From Halichondria panicea (lineage: Eukaryota; Porifera; Demospongiae; Suberitida; Halichondriidae): a DNA stretch of 64,000 nucleotides. The position numbers and the translations under genes were made by a program. Below the pieces are notes generated by a model, which had not been told where the DNA came from, made no database searches, and saw only the letters and a program-made list of their open reading frames with translations. Below, one piece after another: positions 47,029-57,163 of the stretch (its first letter is position 1; each line of letters starts with the position of its first letter). The stretch lies in assembly GCF_963675165.1 (NCBI RefSeq), contig NC_087377.1, positions 9,255,122-9,319,121 of the forward strand, written 5' to 3'.

Positions 47029-48174
47029 AAAGTTATTTTTCATCAACAATAATATTGTTCACTGCTTGTATTTGGTCCAGCAGGAGCCATAATTATTGTC
47101 TTGTGAGAACCTAGCTTGCTCCTCCTGTTAGGCTGTGCACCCTGCCTCACTCTCAACGAGTATCATGTTCACAAGCTGTCAAACTCCTGTGTGAACTTCA
47201 GAAGAAAGGGATGTTTTTGTATGGTTCCCTACAGCTGCCCTTTGTGATCAGCTTTATGTTTAGCGTAATAATTATGTACATCTATAGCACCATAATTATA
47301 TAGATGCAAATTGGAAAAAAAAATTTGTTTCATGTGCTTTCTCAAATTTTTGTTGGGGCATGTTTTTAGAGGAGGAATGCCAGCTAGGGTCAATGGGTCA
47401 CGTTTAATGAAAGATTTGTTCTGGGTTCTTGACCTTGCTGCATATAGCAGTTTATTTGCCTGCTTGGAAAGCTTACTATACTTATAGATCTATCCAGTGC
47501 AGCAAGCCAGTACATCAACATTTATACCCTAGCCACAGAAGGCTAATTCAAAGAATGCAGCAATTAATTCTTGGATATCTTCTCTCAAGCTTGTTCGTCT
47601 GGGACGCAATAACAGCTCAACCGCGATTGCTGTTGTGAGTATAAAGAGTGTATAAACCCAGGGGCGCGAGAGTGAACTCAGTGTTACATGTAAAACAAAA
47701 GTACATGTGTTGTTTTAATTAATGACCTTTTGACCCTGGCATGTTTTACAACACAATTTACGATCGCTATAGAAACATCCAGATACAATACTATTTTCTT
47801 CCTTCTGTTTTAGGCACATTTCCCCTGATTCATTGAAATAATGACCTATTTCATAGTTTAGATCTTTACACGGAGCTTATGCTTCATTTTCTCATTACCA
47901 CCCCCCCCCGCCCCCCCAGAATGGCAAGATTTCCAACTATACCTGACAACCTCAATTTTCTGGCTGGTTGGTCTTACAACGACCTCATGCAGTACCGATT
48001 TTCCCGTTGGTTGACTTCTTGAGTGAGGTATGTGTAAGCTAAATAACTGGCAGTTGAAAATTTATGCATAAACACTGAAGTATACAGTATAGAAAAAACA
48101 TTATAATAAGCAAACTAACTGTCTGTGTGTATCTACGGGTGAGGGTTAGTGCTTGTGTTTTTTGTTTCTTACTC
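47029..48174. other. No confirmed gene; one possible small exon
   Basis: A pyrimidine tract of C runs ends CCCAG at 47919. It is followed by ATGGCAAGATTTCC and an open stretch MARFPTIPDNLNFLAGWSYN..MQYRFSRWLTS to the stop at about 48021. This could be an exon of the adjacent ORF family, but nothing confirms it. The rest is AT-rich. Confidence 0.35.
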
Positions 48175-49160
48175 TGTTGCAGTTCCTGTGCCCACAAAAC
48201 TGTCTCAATCGCTTCTGAGGTCTAGACACAAACCGAGATGTACCGGGGTGTTGGTATTCTTTTTTGCCTTTGTTTCCTTAGTTGATCCCAGTGTCCGCAT
48301 CGGGTTTAAATTTCACCAACTTTCAGTATTTCAACATAGATATTTGCTTGGTTAGGATGGTGGTTTGATATTGACCAAAATTGTCCTTCACTCCAGCAGA
48401 CAAAAGGATTTTGCTTAATGTCGACTTCTTGTAGATTATCTTTGCGCCATATTTAGCCAACAGTTTGCCAGTTCTTTCTATCATTCCTCTACGTTTCTTA
48501 TTGGTGCAGTGAGTTAGGTACTGAACATCATTCATTGTTCTGCCTTTCACATGTCTTGACAGTAGAGAATATTGTTTCTTCACCCTTTTGCGTAATTCAA
48601 CAGCTTTCTTCTCTCTTTTAGCTGAGAGGTCCTCATAGGTGTATCTTTGTTTAAAAAACTCGTCTCCTATAGATATTTGTTCTGATGTAACACGGGCCTT
48701 TTTCGCAATTTTTGTGTTGGCTGCTTTACTTTGTTGCTTACATCATCCTAGTCTCATGAATCAGCCGCACCTTTGGTGTCCGTCTGAGCACTCTTTACGT
48801 GAACTCATGGGCCACAGTGGATTTCCAACGTGACCAATGAGATTGCTCACAAGTATCAGGTGACTTGAATAGGAGGCAGCAAATAGTGAAACTTTACATG
48901 CGGTTGAGCAGCAAGCAGTGATGTGGCTGAGCAGAGATAGCGGATATGGTTGCATTTTTATGATTTTATTAGCTTGTACAGTGACGTAATACATTCCATT
49001 GTGAAATGATTTCAAGTAAAGAGTGCTCAGACGGACACCAAAGGTTCATGAGACTAACATCATCCATAGCTCTGGGTTTGTGCTGCATTGTGTTGTTTTC
49101 TCTGAATTTGACTTCACTTTTGATTTCCTTGAAACACTTTCTTCTTTCCTGGTTAAAAGC
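48175..49160 (-). pseudogene. Decayed paralogue of the Lys-rich ORF at 50.3-51.5 kb
   Basis: The minus strand reads, with shifts, the same order as 51457-50295: a Lys/Ser-rich part, KKQYSLLSRHVKGRTMNDVQ, YLTHCTNKKRRGMIERTGK, then a jump to the IYVEILKVGEI region. About 280 nt between KLLAK and the DYL..VDI segment are missing. Element V (48749-49056) is inserted in its N-terminal part. It cannot encode a full protein. Confidence 0.7.
48749..49056. mobile_element. Element V: 308-bp TIR element with 9-bp TSD
   Basis: The ends are TAGTCTCATGAA and its inverse, with inner arms CCTTTGGTGTCCGTCTGAGC inverted at 49025-49044. ACATCATCC occurs at 48740-48748 and again at 49057-49065. The paralogue at 51085-51110 shows the uninterrupted site. 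The TAG terminus and 9-bp duplication match X, Y and Z. It is non-coding. Confidence 0.9.
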
Positions 49161-49247
49161 TTGATCGAGATAGCCTACTATTTACAGGTGAAGTGATAGT
49201 ACGCACGCATACAGAGGTTTGATTTCTGTAGCATGCAATGGTTATTA

Positions 49248-50041
49248 CCCGAGGCGCGCGTGGGCGGCCACGGGTATAGTAGTCTGTTGGTTTGTCTGTT
49301 TGTTTGTTTGTCACAGGTATATCTACTCACCTGGATGCCACAGCACTGTGTTTACAGCATGGATAGCCTTCACACAACAATATCTTGATTTAAATAGTGG
49401 CAGATTTTGATGTTAAAGCTTCTTTGTCGAGCAAAAGCTAAGAAGCTTGAATAAGCTTGTGACTAGGTCTGCTTACCTGGATGCTCTAGCACTGCGTTTA
49501 CAGCATGAGTAGCCTCCACACAACAAGTTAGTACTTTGGATAGTGGCAGCTTTCGGTGTTAAAGCTCCTTTGTCTAATAAAAGCGAGCAAAATGTAGCTT
49601 GAACAGAACTTGCACATGCGTTACTTATAACTGAAGTGATCCTGTACCAAGAACGATGGAACAGGGTCACTAAAGTAGAAAGCTATATATACCAGGAACA
49701 ATGGAACAGGGTCACTAAAGTAGAAGCTTGAATTATAGCTCCTGTGCTGCTGACTGGGATCCTACTCCATGCAGAACCTGGAGCCATACTTTTCTGAGAC
49801 TCCAGGCTTCTTTACTGTGATCCTAATCCACAGTGCATAATTATATCTATAGTACCACTACCTGTTCTCAAATGTTTCAGCATGCCTCCAGTCTGGTTTA
49901 GTCCTGAGTTGCTGTGCAAGTCATGCCAGTGCATGATGATGATAACAACATCACTATAATATATGCACTGCATTATATCAGTCTTCTGGTTTCTTTATAA
50001 TCATGTCACCAGCCGAGGGTTTGCACTTCAGTGCTCTAGTT
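49248..50041 (+). repeat. Repeat C, fullest copy
   Basis: It starts CGAGGCGCGCGTGGGCGGCC and ends CCAGCCGAGGGTTTGCACTT..GTGCTCTAGTT. Between lie GTCTGCTYACCTGGATGCC (twice), GATGTTAAAGCTTCTTTGTC, GGAACAGGGTCACTAAAGTA and CTGGGATCCTACTCC. Other copies or pieces are at 28348 (5' end), 33968-34045, 35560-35625, 44915-45600, 52519-53740, 54061-55146 and inverted in 36290-36930. It is non-coding with no TIR that I can see. Confidence 0.8.
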
Positions 50042-50294
50042 GAATGCATGAGTGGGTGTTTAACATGCAGAGACTATCGTAATACACATACCTGTATACG
50101 TACATATTTGCTGGCTTAACTATTAGACCACCGTCATGAGAGGTGCTTTGTGGATTTTACAGGTTTTATAATGATATACATAGCGAAATTTGTATGCGTG
50201 GGTGCAACTGTTGCCCATAACCGAAGTGAGTTAACTAGCTTTCAGTGTCATTATATACTATGCAAGTACGTGGGTTAAGGTTAGTGTTAATTTT

Positions 50295-51457
50295 TTACTC
50301 CGCTGTACCCACAGAACGGTCTCCTTCGCTTCTGAGGAGTGGACACAAACTGAGATAAACCAACGCGTGAGTATTTTTCCTTCTTCTTGTTTCCTTAACT
50401 TGATCCCAGTTTTCTCCGCATGGGGTTTCAATTTCACCAACTTTCAGTATTTCAACATAGATATCTGCATGTTTTCGGTTGTGATTTGATATTGACGAAA
50501 ATTGTTCACCATTCCAGTAGACGAAAGGATTTTGCTCAATGTCGACTTTTAGTAGGTAATCTTTGCACCATGTTTCTTGTTCCTCTTCAGCTGTTTGTGT
50601 GTCTAGAAGTACGAACCTCACATATTGAATGTGATTCTGAGAATAGTATGTGGACTCAAAGAATAAAGACCACCTGCTGATCGTTTCACTACTAAGAAGT
50701 GCTGATACTGGTATGTTGATGCGTTCGGTGCCATATGGAGAAGCCTGAAAAGGCTTTCCTGATCTGGATGTTGTTGCTGTGAGCCAGACACCCTTGATTT
50801 TCTGTCCTACGGCTAGTGGGCATTTGTGTGGGTATTGGGATGATTTAGCCAACAGTTTGCCAGTGCTTTCTATCATTCCTCTACGTTTCTCATTGGTGCA
50901 GTGAGTCAGGTACTGAACATCATTCATTGTTCTGCCACTCACATGTCTTGACAGTAGAGAGTATTGTTCCTTCACTTTTGAGCTTAGTTGAGCCTTCTTC
51001 TCTTTGGCTGAGAGCTCCTTAAGACTGTATCTTTGTTTTAGCAACTCTTTTCCCTTTTTTAGAACTTTTTTTTGGGTTGCTTTTTGTTGCTTGCATCCTT
51101 CATTGCTCTGGGTTTGTGCTTGCGTTGTGTTGCTTTCTTTGACACTTTTGAACTCTTTAAAATCGTTTCTTCTTTCCTGGTTAAAATATCTTCACTTTCA
51201 CTACTCTGTTGACTGTGACTTATCTCTTGATCTACTAGAGAAGAAGATTGGTTCTCTACCTCTAGTCTAGTCTTCTTGGTGGAGGGTCCTTTTGAAATGT
51301 CACCTTTAGCTTGTCTTTTTCTTTTTCTAGCTTGCTTCTTTTGCTCCTGTTCTTCTAATTTCTCAACAGAACTCTCTTCTAAATTAACCTCTTGCATGAT
51401 TTTTTTGTTGTCTTTTGCTTTGTAATTTTTAGCTCTCTGTTTCTGTTGAAAAGCCAT
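50295..51457 (-). CDS. Lys-rich protein of unknown function, one frameshift
   Basis: Reading starts at ATG 51457 (MAFQQKQRAKNYKAKDN). The N-terminal 130 residues are Lys/Glu/Ser-rich, predicted disordered or coiled (KKQARKRKRQAKGD), and nuclear-signal-like. At an A8 run (about 51060-51068) the frame shifts by one and continues through KQRYSLKELSAKEKKAQLSS, SLLSRHVSGRTMNDVQYL, HCTNEKRRGMIESTGKLLAK and a folded-looking C-terminal half (YVRFVLLDTQTAEEEQETWC; KVDIEQNPFVYWNGEQF; ADIYVEILKVGE) to the stop at 50295. The shift in a homopolymer could be a sequencing error or real decay. I do not recognise the family. A paralogue at 48175-49160 shows that it is multicopy, so it may belong to a mobile element. 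Confidence 0.6.
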
Positions 51458-51490
51458 TAGTTTAGCTGATGTTTGTTTAAAAGTGTACAC

Positions 51491-52518
51491 TCCGTGTATT
51501 TAATAGAGAGGCTATATAATTCCCTGGGGAAGTACCAGGGAAATATTAAAAGTACAAAATTAATGATGTAATGTTTCTAGCTCTACTTAGCCAAAGAAAG
51601 TGGGAGTTACCAAATGGACACGATGTCAATGTAACGATTTATAGATCTCACGTTTCCATTAGCTAACTAAACTAAGAACATTACATCATTTGTATCCTAT
51701 TCTCTGGGAATTATGGTTTATAATTCCTTGCTAAACACACTCAAGTGGGATATAAAATTATTATGCCCCGAGAGCTGCATGAGGGACGCTATAACCATAG
51801 TATATATGTACAGTCATGTACGTGTATGGCTTATTGTGGTCATGTAGCTTAAATAAGTGCATGGTGACCTTAATTGAGTGGCTGGTAAAGTAGGCTAAGT
51901 GTCTACAGTTTAATTTTGTTTACAGAAGCCTTACAGTAGAGTAGCATGTATGTATGTTGTTTGTTGTCAGTATAAACTAGCGTATATATATACACAAGGT
52001 CTCATGGAGCGAGTGCAAGCATTTGAGTCCATATACTTAATAATGTATATCGTACGTTATGCGAGTAATTTTTGTGAGTAAAACATTTCATTCTTGCACT
52101 GCATTGCATGTGTTCTGGTAAACCCGCCTAGGTTTTCGTGGAGGTCAGCTTGGCCACGAAAATTACCTGCTATACGTAATAGGTTTTCTATAGGTTAAAG
52201 TTTATCTTGTTAACCATCTGCCAAAATTAAATGTATAAATGGCATCATGCACAACCTAACCACAAGACAACATGGCTCCTGTGTTGGACCCTATAGTATT
52301 ATTGGCTCTTGTAAACTGTGAGAACAATTCGTTAATGGCATGTAATTATGTCTGTCCGATATTGTATTCTAGTTGCGTTGGAATGTGTATAGCCATTGCA
52401 AGATTGGGAAACCACTGATTGCGAACATGATAGCTTTAAGACAGTTTAGAATCTTAACTGCACACACCACAAACATTACATGTAACTATGTTTATTGATG
52501 ACAAAAGCTGTTGTTAAC
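51491..52518. other. No gene seen; foldbacks and a MITE
   Basis: 51557-51695 has an inverted pair (ATGATGTAATGTT / AACATTACATCAT). 51715-51805 is a foldback of the CCGAGAG..GAGGG type containing CACTCAAGTGGGATATAA, a phrase seen again near 57267. 52060-52180 is a CGAAAATTACCTGCTATACG MITE remnant. Confidence 0.5.
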
Positions 52519-52909
52519 CTGAGGCGCGTAGGCGGCCTCAGTTACAGTAGTCTGCTAGTCTGCCTGTGTGTCTGTCACTGCTCAGTTTGGCTTACTTGGG
52601 GATTTAGGCATCACAATTTGTACGTAGGGAAACTTGTAGCATTAAAACTAAGGCTTAAAATTTGGCAGATTTTGCAAAGAAGCCTTTGTTTCCCAGAAAA
52701 GGCGAGCTAAACCCAAGAAGCTTTTTAAACGCGGCTATTATTTGAAACATAGGCAATAATTGCTTTGCGTGTTTGTGGAAAAGGGTCAATACAATAGAAA
52801 GCTAGAATTGTGTCTGGTTTGTCTCTGTTAGCTGACACGAACTCTGGGATCCTACTCGACTCCAGTGTAAAATAATTATCTTTATCATTCTATACATCAT
52901 GTTCAGCAC

Positions 52910-53665
52910 TAGCCTCGACCCCAGGCCGATTCGTCTCCGATTGAACGCTAGGTCGCCTACTAGGCCTGGTATTGATTGTATTTGGGCGTGATCTGGGCGT
53001 GGTTTTTTAATACATAAACTCTGTGGTACAACAAAAAATGAATCCTCCAACAGTGGTCTTCAACAACAGCCTCTGGGGCAGTATACAGCAGGAAATACTT
53101 CCCAGAAGACACTTCTTTGGCAATGGCAACCAAATCTTTGTCGATTCCTTTATTGCTACTGAGGATGACAGTGGAAACACCTCTAATGTTTAGACTCCTG
53201 ACCTGGTCAATCATGAGTCTCATGATGAGAGATACAAGGGGAGAGACAATTAACAAGAACAACACTTTTGTCAACAGGAGGAGCCTTGGTCCTACCTAGC
53301 TTGTAGTCCATTAAAAAGGGTAGCAACTGATATAGCAGAGAGACTTGCCATACCCCGTTGGGAACCAGATAAACACGTCCCTTCCCTCAAACAGGAGCTT
53401 GAGAGCCTGGGCCTGTTCTGCCATGAGAGTGAGGCCATCTTGCTTCAAACAAGACAACGCGTTGCATGCCATAGCTAGCTAGCTATAAATTGAGAACACG
53501 ACACGGAGCTACATTACTGTAACTTTTACAGGAGTAAAATGCCTCTACGTACACCTTAGTATTACAGAAAAAAAGCAGGAAACAAAATGTGAAGAATCTC
53601 TGCTTTAGTTTCCGGTTCCTGCCACGCCCAGATACAATCAATACCAGGCCGTATTTTTCAACTTC
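52910..53665 (-). mobile_element. Remnant of a third RecQ-type TAGCCTCG transposon
   Basis: The left end begins TAGCCTCGACCCCAGGCCGA. An inner inverted pair (GGCCTGGTATTGATTGTAT with TCTGGGCGTGG at 52963-53003; inverse at 53622-53650) shows the two TIRs, but the outermost part of the right TIR is lost and no TSD is readable. Between them is the N-terminal part of a RecQ-like helicase. The outer 20 bp closely match the Z terminus. Confidence 0.7.
53030..53473 (-). pseudogene. RecQ-like helicase N-terminal fragment
   Basis: From ATG 53473: MACNALSCLKQDGLTLMAEQ, then GRDVFIWFPTGYGKSLCY (motif I), frame changes, VSPLVSLIM..MIDQV (Ia), ILSSNKGIDKDLVAIAKEV and LLYTAPEAVVEDHCWR (Ib region). It stops before motif II. 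Two extra bases follow motif I and another shift precedes VSPL. Its sequence is closer to the X helicase (ILSGNKGVDKKF; LLYSAPEAIVGSHRW) than to Y. Confidence 0.85.
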
Positions 53666-54060
53666 AATTATATCATTCTTATGGTTTCTTTATAATCATG
53701 TCACCAGCCGAGGGTTTGCACTTTAGTGCTCTAGTTCTTATCAGGAGTCCCTGTTCATATTATGCGCTATTTTACAATTAATATAAACCAGTATCTGCGT
53801 CCCTGAAGTCACGTAATATCATGTCACTTTTTTTAAAACAATTACACCAGCTGGCTTTTTTTAATCAGCAAGATAATTATAACATGGGGCATGCATGCAC
53901 GCATGCATATATACGGAGGTTTTTTGTCTGTAGCATGCCATGGATATTGTGCAAAGTGGAAAAAACTGTATAATTTTGTACTTGGAACTTTTCGAATCCT
54001 TTTCATGGTCAATCTTTTCCACCGTTCCCTGTATGCAAGCAGAAAGTGTTGTATTAATTA

Positions 54061-55146
54061 CCTGAGGCGTACGTGGGCGGCCACAGGTATAGTTGTCGGT
54101 TGGTTTGTTTGTTCGTAACAGGATAATCTACTCACCTGGGTGCCATAGCATTGCCTTTACAGTATGAATAGCCTCCACACAATGTTTAAATAGTAGCAGA
54201 TTTTGATGTTAAAGCTTCTTTGTCAAATAAAAGCAAGCTTGTACGTTGGCACCTAGCTAACTTACACCATAGATTGAAGAGTTAGAGGGATAGGAAACGG
54301 TTTGTATCTCGAGTAACATCCGCGCTACGGTGCGGTTTAATGGAGGCCATCACAACAATATCTATTTCTACACTCAGTGCATAATAAACTACAAGTAACT
54401 GTGCTTAGTCCGTGCAACTCACTTATATTTCAAGGTCTATACCTATTGTAGTAGTCATAACCAGCACGCTTACACGTTACATGTTCCAATAGCTCTAAAA
54501 CAGCCTTGGGAACATATAACTTTATTGGAAAGTCTCTTTTTACTGGGTGTGGTCAGTCATTAGCAAGTACTACACGTGGCTCATGGACTAGGCGTGTTTT
54601 AAGTTGCTGAAAGAGATTATGTCTCGAGGAAACACAGCTTTGGGAGTTACCCGGCAAAAGTGTGCTTAATAGCCTCGTTCATAGGGCGTAGCGCGGATAA
54701 TTTTCGAGGCTCCACTGCAGATTCAATGTAAAATCATCACGTGCACCACTCCGTTTCCTATCCCTCTCTCTTCAATCTATGCTTACACCTGGCCTTTATT
54801 CGAGATAGCCTACGTATTTACAGGTGAAGTGATCCTATACCAGGAACAGGGTCACTAAAGTATAAAGCTAGAATTGTGACTGGGTTGTTGGTTGACTCTG
54901 GAACTCCAACCTGGCAGGAGCCATACTTCTCTAAGACTCTAGGCTTCTTTGCTGTGATCCCAGTTGACAGTGCATGTCTCATGTACCACTAAATCTGTTC
55001 TCAAATGTTTCAGCATGCCTCTCCAGTCTGGTTTAGTTTCATTGCTCTTGAGTTGCTGTGCTAGTCATGCATACGTGCTATATAAGCACTGCATTATATC
55101 ATCAGTCATGTCACCAGCCGAGGGTTAGCACTTTTTAGTGTCTAGT
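54061..55146 (+). repeat. Repeat C, copy with a nested TIR element
   Basis: It begins TGAGGCGTACGTGGGCGGCC and ends GCCGAGGGTTAGCACTTTTT. Its middle is interrupted by the element at 54282-54780. Confidence 0.75.
54282..54780. mobile_element. TA-flanked TIR element inside repeat C
   Basis: The ends are GATTGAAGAGTTAGAGGGAT and its near-inverse (ATCCCTCTCTCTTCAATC), continuing AGGAAACGG / CCGTTTCCT, with TA on both sides. It contains TAGCCTCGTTCATAGG near 54671 and no ORF. Confidence 0.75.
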
Positions 55147-55201
55147 TAGGTAAAGCTTCCATGTTTGATACGTCAGAACCCACGGTACTTTCATTTTATA
55201 G

Positions 55202-55395
55202 CACCTACGTAGTACCGTATAGCTAGAAATTTCTGTGGCCCAAAGATTCTGCGTAAACGCAGAAATATTAATTAACCACGCCTAATTTAACAGTTGAAAG
55301 TTAATTCGCAGTAATGTTATCCGCAGAAGGTCTTTTTACAGCTATTCACATAATTTTTGGGCCGCAGAAATGTCTAGCTTACTATACCCTCTAAA
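55202..55395. repeat. Partial MITE (CCGTATAGCTAG / CTTACTATACC)
   Basis: CCGTATAGCTAGAAATTTCT at 55216 faces CAGAAATGTCTAGCTTACTA at 55366. This is a diverged member of the CCGTATAGC-ended family. Confidence 0.55.
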
Positions 55396-55661
55396 TTAGC
55401 GAGTGGGATTAATAATGCTTTAAATGTCCATCATCCCATTATTCTAACCCTGTACAGATTCAGTCAGCCAAGTTTGAGAAAAAAGTGAAGTGAAGTGACT
55501 CTCAAGATTGCTAAGAAAGTGTGAATGTGTGTTGACTGTTTTAAGAGTTTATTCTCATCCATAATTATATAATCACTTCATGAAGTTTTACATATCGGAA
55601 ATTTAGTATGGCATGAAGTTTTACACCTCGATCAAATAAATTATTTGTCTCTATAATAATT

Positions 55662-56248
55662 ATGCCTCGAGGCGTAGCCGCAGGAGGGATACGGTAAAGC
55701 TGACTGTGTGTGTCTGTCTGTCTGTCTGTGTGTCTGTTCCAGCTGTAACTGCTCAACGGTTGCAATGCGACGAAAAGTAACAGCTTCTATAGGCTTCTAG
55801 CCACGTTCTCTTGGATTTTGATTCGTGGATTAGCAAACTAAAGCTTCTTTCTCGAGTTATGGCTAGTTTGACTCACATTGAAGGCTGTTGCAGTCTCTTC
55901 AGAATCTTTGTCTTGAAGGCCTGGTAAGCCACAAAACACTACCATATAACAATATAGATAACAATATGCATGTACACAGGTTTTTTCTTCTTAGATATTA
56001 TATGACACTGAACTACAGATCCTGGAAGAATCAATTTTCTTCTTTCTTGAGGTCCTAGTAAGCCACATAATACAACAATAGATGCATGTAAATAAGTCTT
56101 TTCTTCTCAGTGACTTTATATAGATAAGCTAACTTTAATATAAAATTCATTATAGAAACTAATAATTATAATACTCTAATACTTTTCAGCAAAAGCAAAA
56201 ACATGGCGAGAGGCATTAGCACAGCACCAGCTTGAACACTAGTTATTA
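55662..56248 (-). repeat. Repeats B + A, joined reverse copy
   Basis: ATGCCTCGAGGCGTAGCCGC begins repeat B (inverse), which passes at about 55914 straight into inverse repeat A (GAAGGCCTGGTAAGCCACAA) ending AGCACCAGCTTGAACACTAG. Here A and B abut without the spacer seen at 1176-1295. Confidence 0.85.
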
Positions 56249-56262
56249 TACGTAATGGTTAG

Positions 56263-56340
56263 ATAATGGGCATGAGGTATCTATGTGTTATAGTGTCCCA
56301 AAGCTCGAGGGATGAGGGACACTATAACCATAGATACCGA
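56263..56340. repeat. Foldback hairpin with CGAGGG loop
   Basis: GGTATCTATG..GTTATAGTGTCCC pairs with GGGACACTATAACCATAGATACC. The loop reads CTCGAGGGATGA. About 20-70 bp downstream are ATTGG (56349), TAGCAACGGTTG and a TATATAAA box (56400). Confidence 0.8.
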
Positions 56341-56581
56341 ATGCACATTATCCAAAACCTATTGGCTACTAGAAATGCACTATCTTAGCAACGGTTGACC
56401 TATATAAACAGTCAACCTAGCAACTGCATCATTTCTTTTGAAAATTAATATCGGCATCTCTGTGGCTCTACTAAATCTGTGTCTATTCAAGTCAACTCAC
56501 AGGACAAAGTTATAGTCCTAGTTCCACCCACAAAATGGAAACGTCCAGCTCCTCCTTGCTTTTGCAGCAAACAAGCCTAGC

Positions 56582-57163
56582 ATGCTCTTGGTATGCCATA
56601 GACTCTCATACTATATTCTCAAACAAAGCGAAAGGAAGAAACTCCAGCTAACAAGCCCAGCAAATGAGCATCTCTTATACTATTCTCGAACAAAGCGAAA
56701 GGAAGAAGCCAAAGCTAAAATCCCATGCAGCACTTCCCTACATCCAGCTCCTCCCCATGCATGCAGCCTTGCAGTAAATACAATACACTGCTCAAGAAAA
56801 GAGCGGCTCCTACTATACTCTCGAACAAAGCAAAAGAAGAAACTCAAGCTAGAATTTGCAGCAAACGAGCGGCTCCTATATTACTCTCGAACAAAGCAAA
56901 AGAAGAAACTCAAGCTAGAATTTGCAGCAAACGAGCGGCTCCTATATTACTCTCGAACAAAGCGAAAGGAAGAAGCCAAAGCTAGAATCCTCCCCAGCCT
57001 TGCAGTAAACAAGCACAGCACACTGCCCAAGAAACAAGCGGCTCTATTCAAAAGAAAAAACTATAGAGCTTCCCTCTTCCATTCTACAAACTGTATAATT
57101 ATATACTATGTTATTGTGCATCTAGCTACAGTCATGTTATATTACATGTGTATCTCCTTGTAA
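56582..57163 (+). CDS. Repeat ORF with 22-residue units (doubtful gene)
   Basis: A 193-codon open frame from ATG 56582. 56801 to about 57000 is a tandem of three 66-bp units, the first two almost identical (GAGCGGCTCCTATATTACTC start). Because 66 is a multiple of 3, each unit adds 22 residues (ERLLYYSRTKQKKKLKLEFA). A second plus-strand frame stays open across the array (KEETQARICSKRAAPILLSN), so openness is weak evidence. A foldback with CCAAT- and TATA-like boxes lies upstream (56263-56405). It could be a short non-coding transcript or an element body. Confidence 0.35.
   Translation: MLLVCHRLSYYILKQSERKKLQLTSPANEHLLYYSRTKRKEEAKAKIPCSTSLHPAPPHACSLAVNTIHCSRKERLLLYSRTKQKKKLKLEFAANERLLYYSRTKQKKKLKLEFAANERLLYYSRTKRKEEAKARILPSLAVNKHSTLPKKQAALFKRKNYRASLFHSTNCIIIYYVIVHLATVMLYYMCISL
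56801..57000 (+). repeat. 66-bp tandem repeat, three units
   Basis: Units are 56801-56866, 56867-56932 and 56933-56998. Diverged half-units appear upstream near 56640-56720. The third unit drifts after AAAGCGAAAGGAAG. Confidence 0.9.

Larger units (their letters stand above)
52519..53740 (+). repeat. Repeat C, copy interrupted by a RecQ-bearing element
   Basis: 5' part 52519-52905 (GAGGCGCGTAGGCGGCC .. GGGATCCTACTC) and 3' part 53670-53740 (TTTCTTTATAATCATGTCAC .. GTGCTCTAGTT) flank the element at 52910-53665. Confidence 0.7.
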
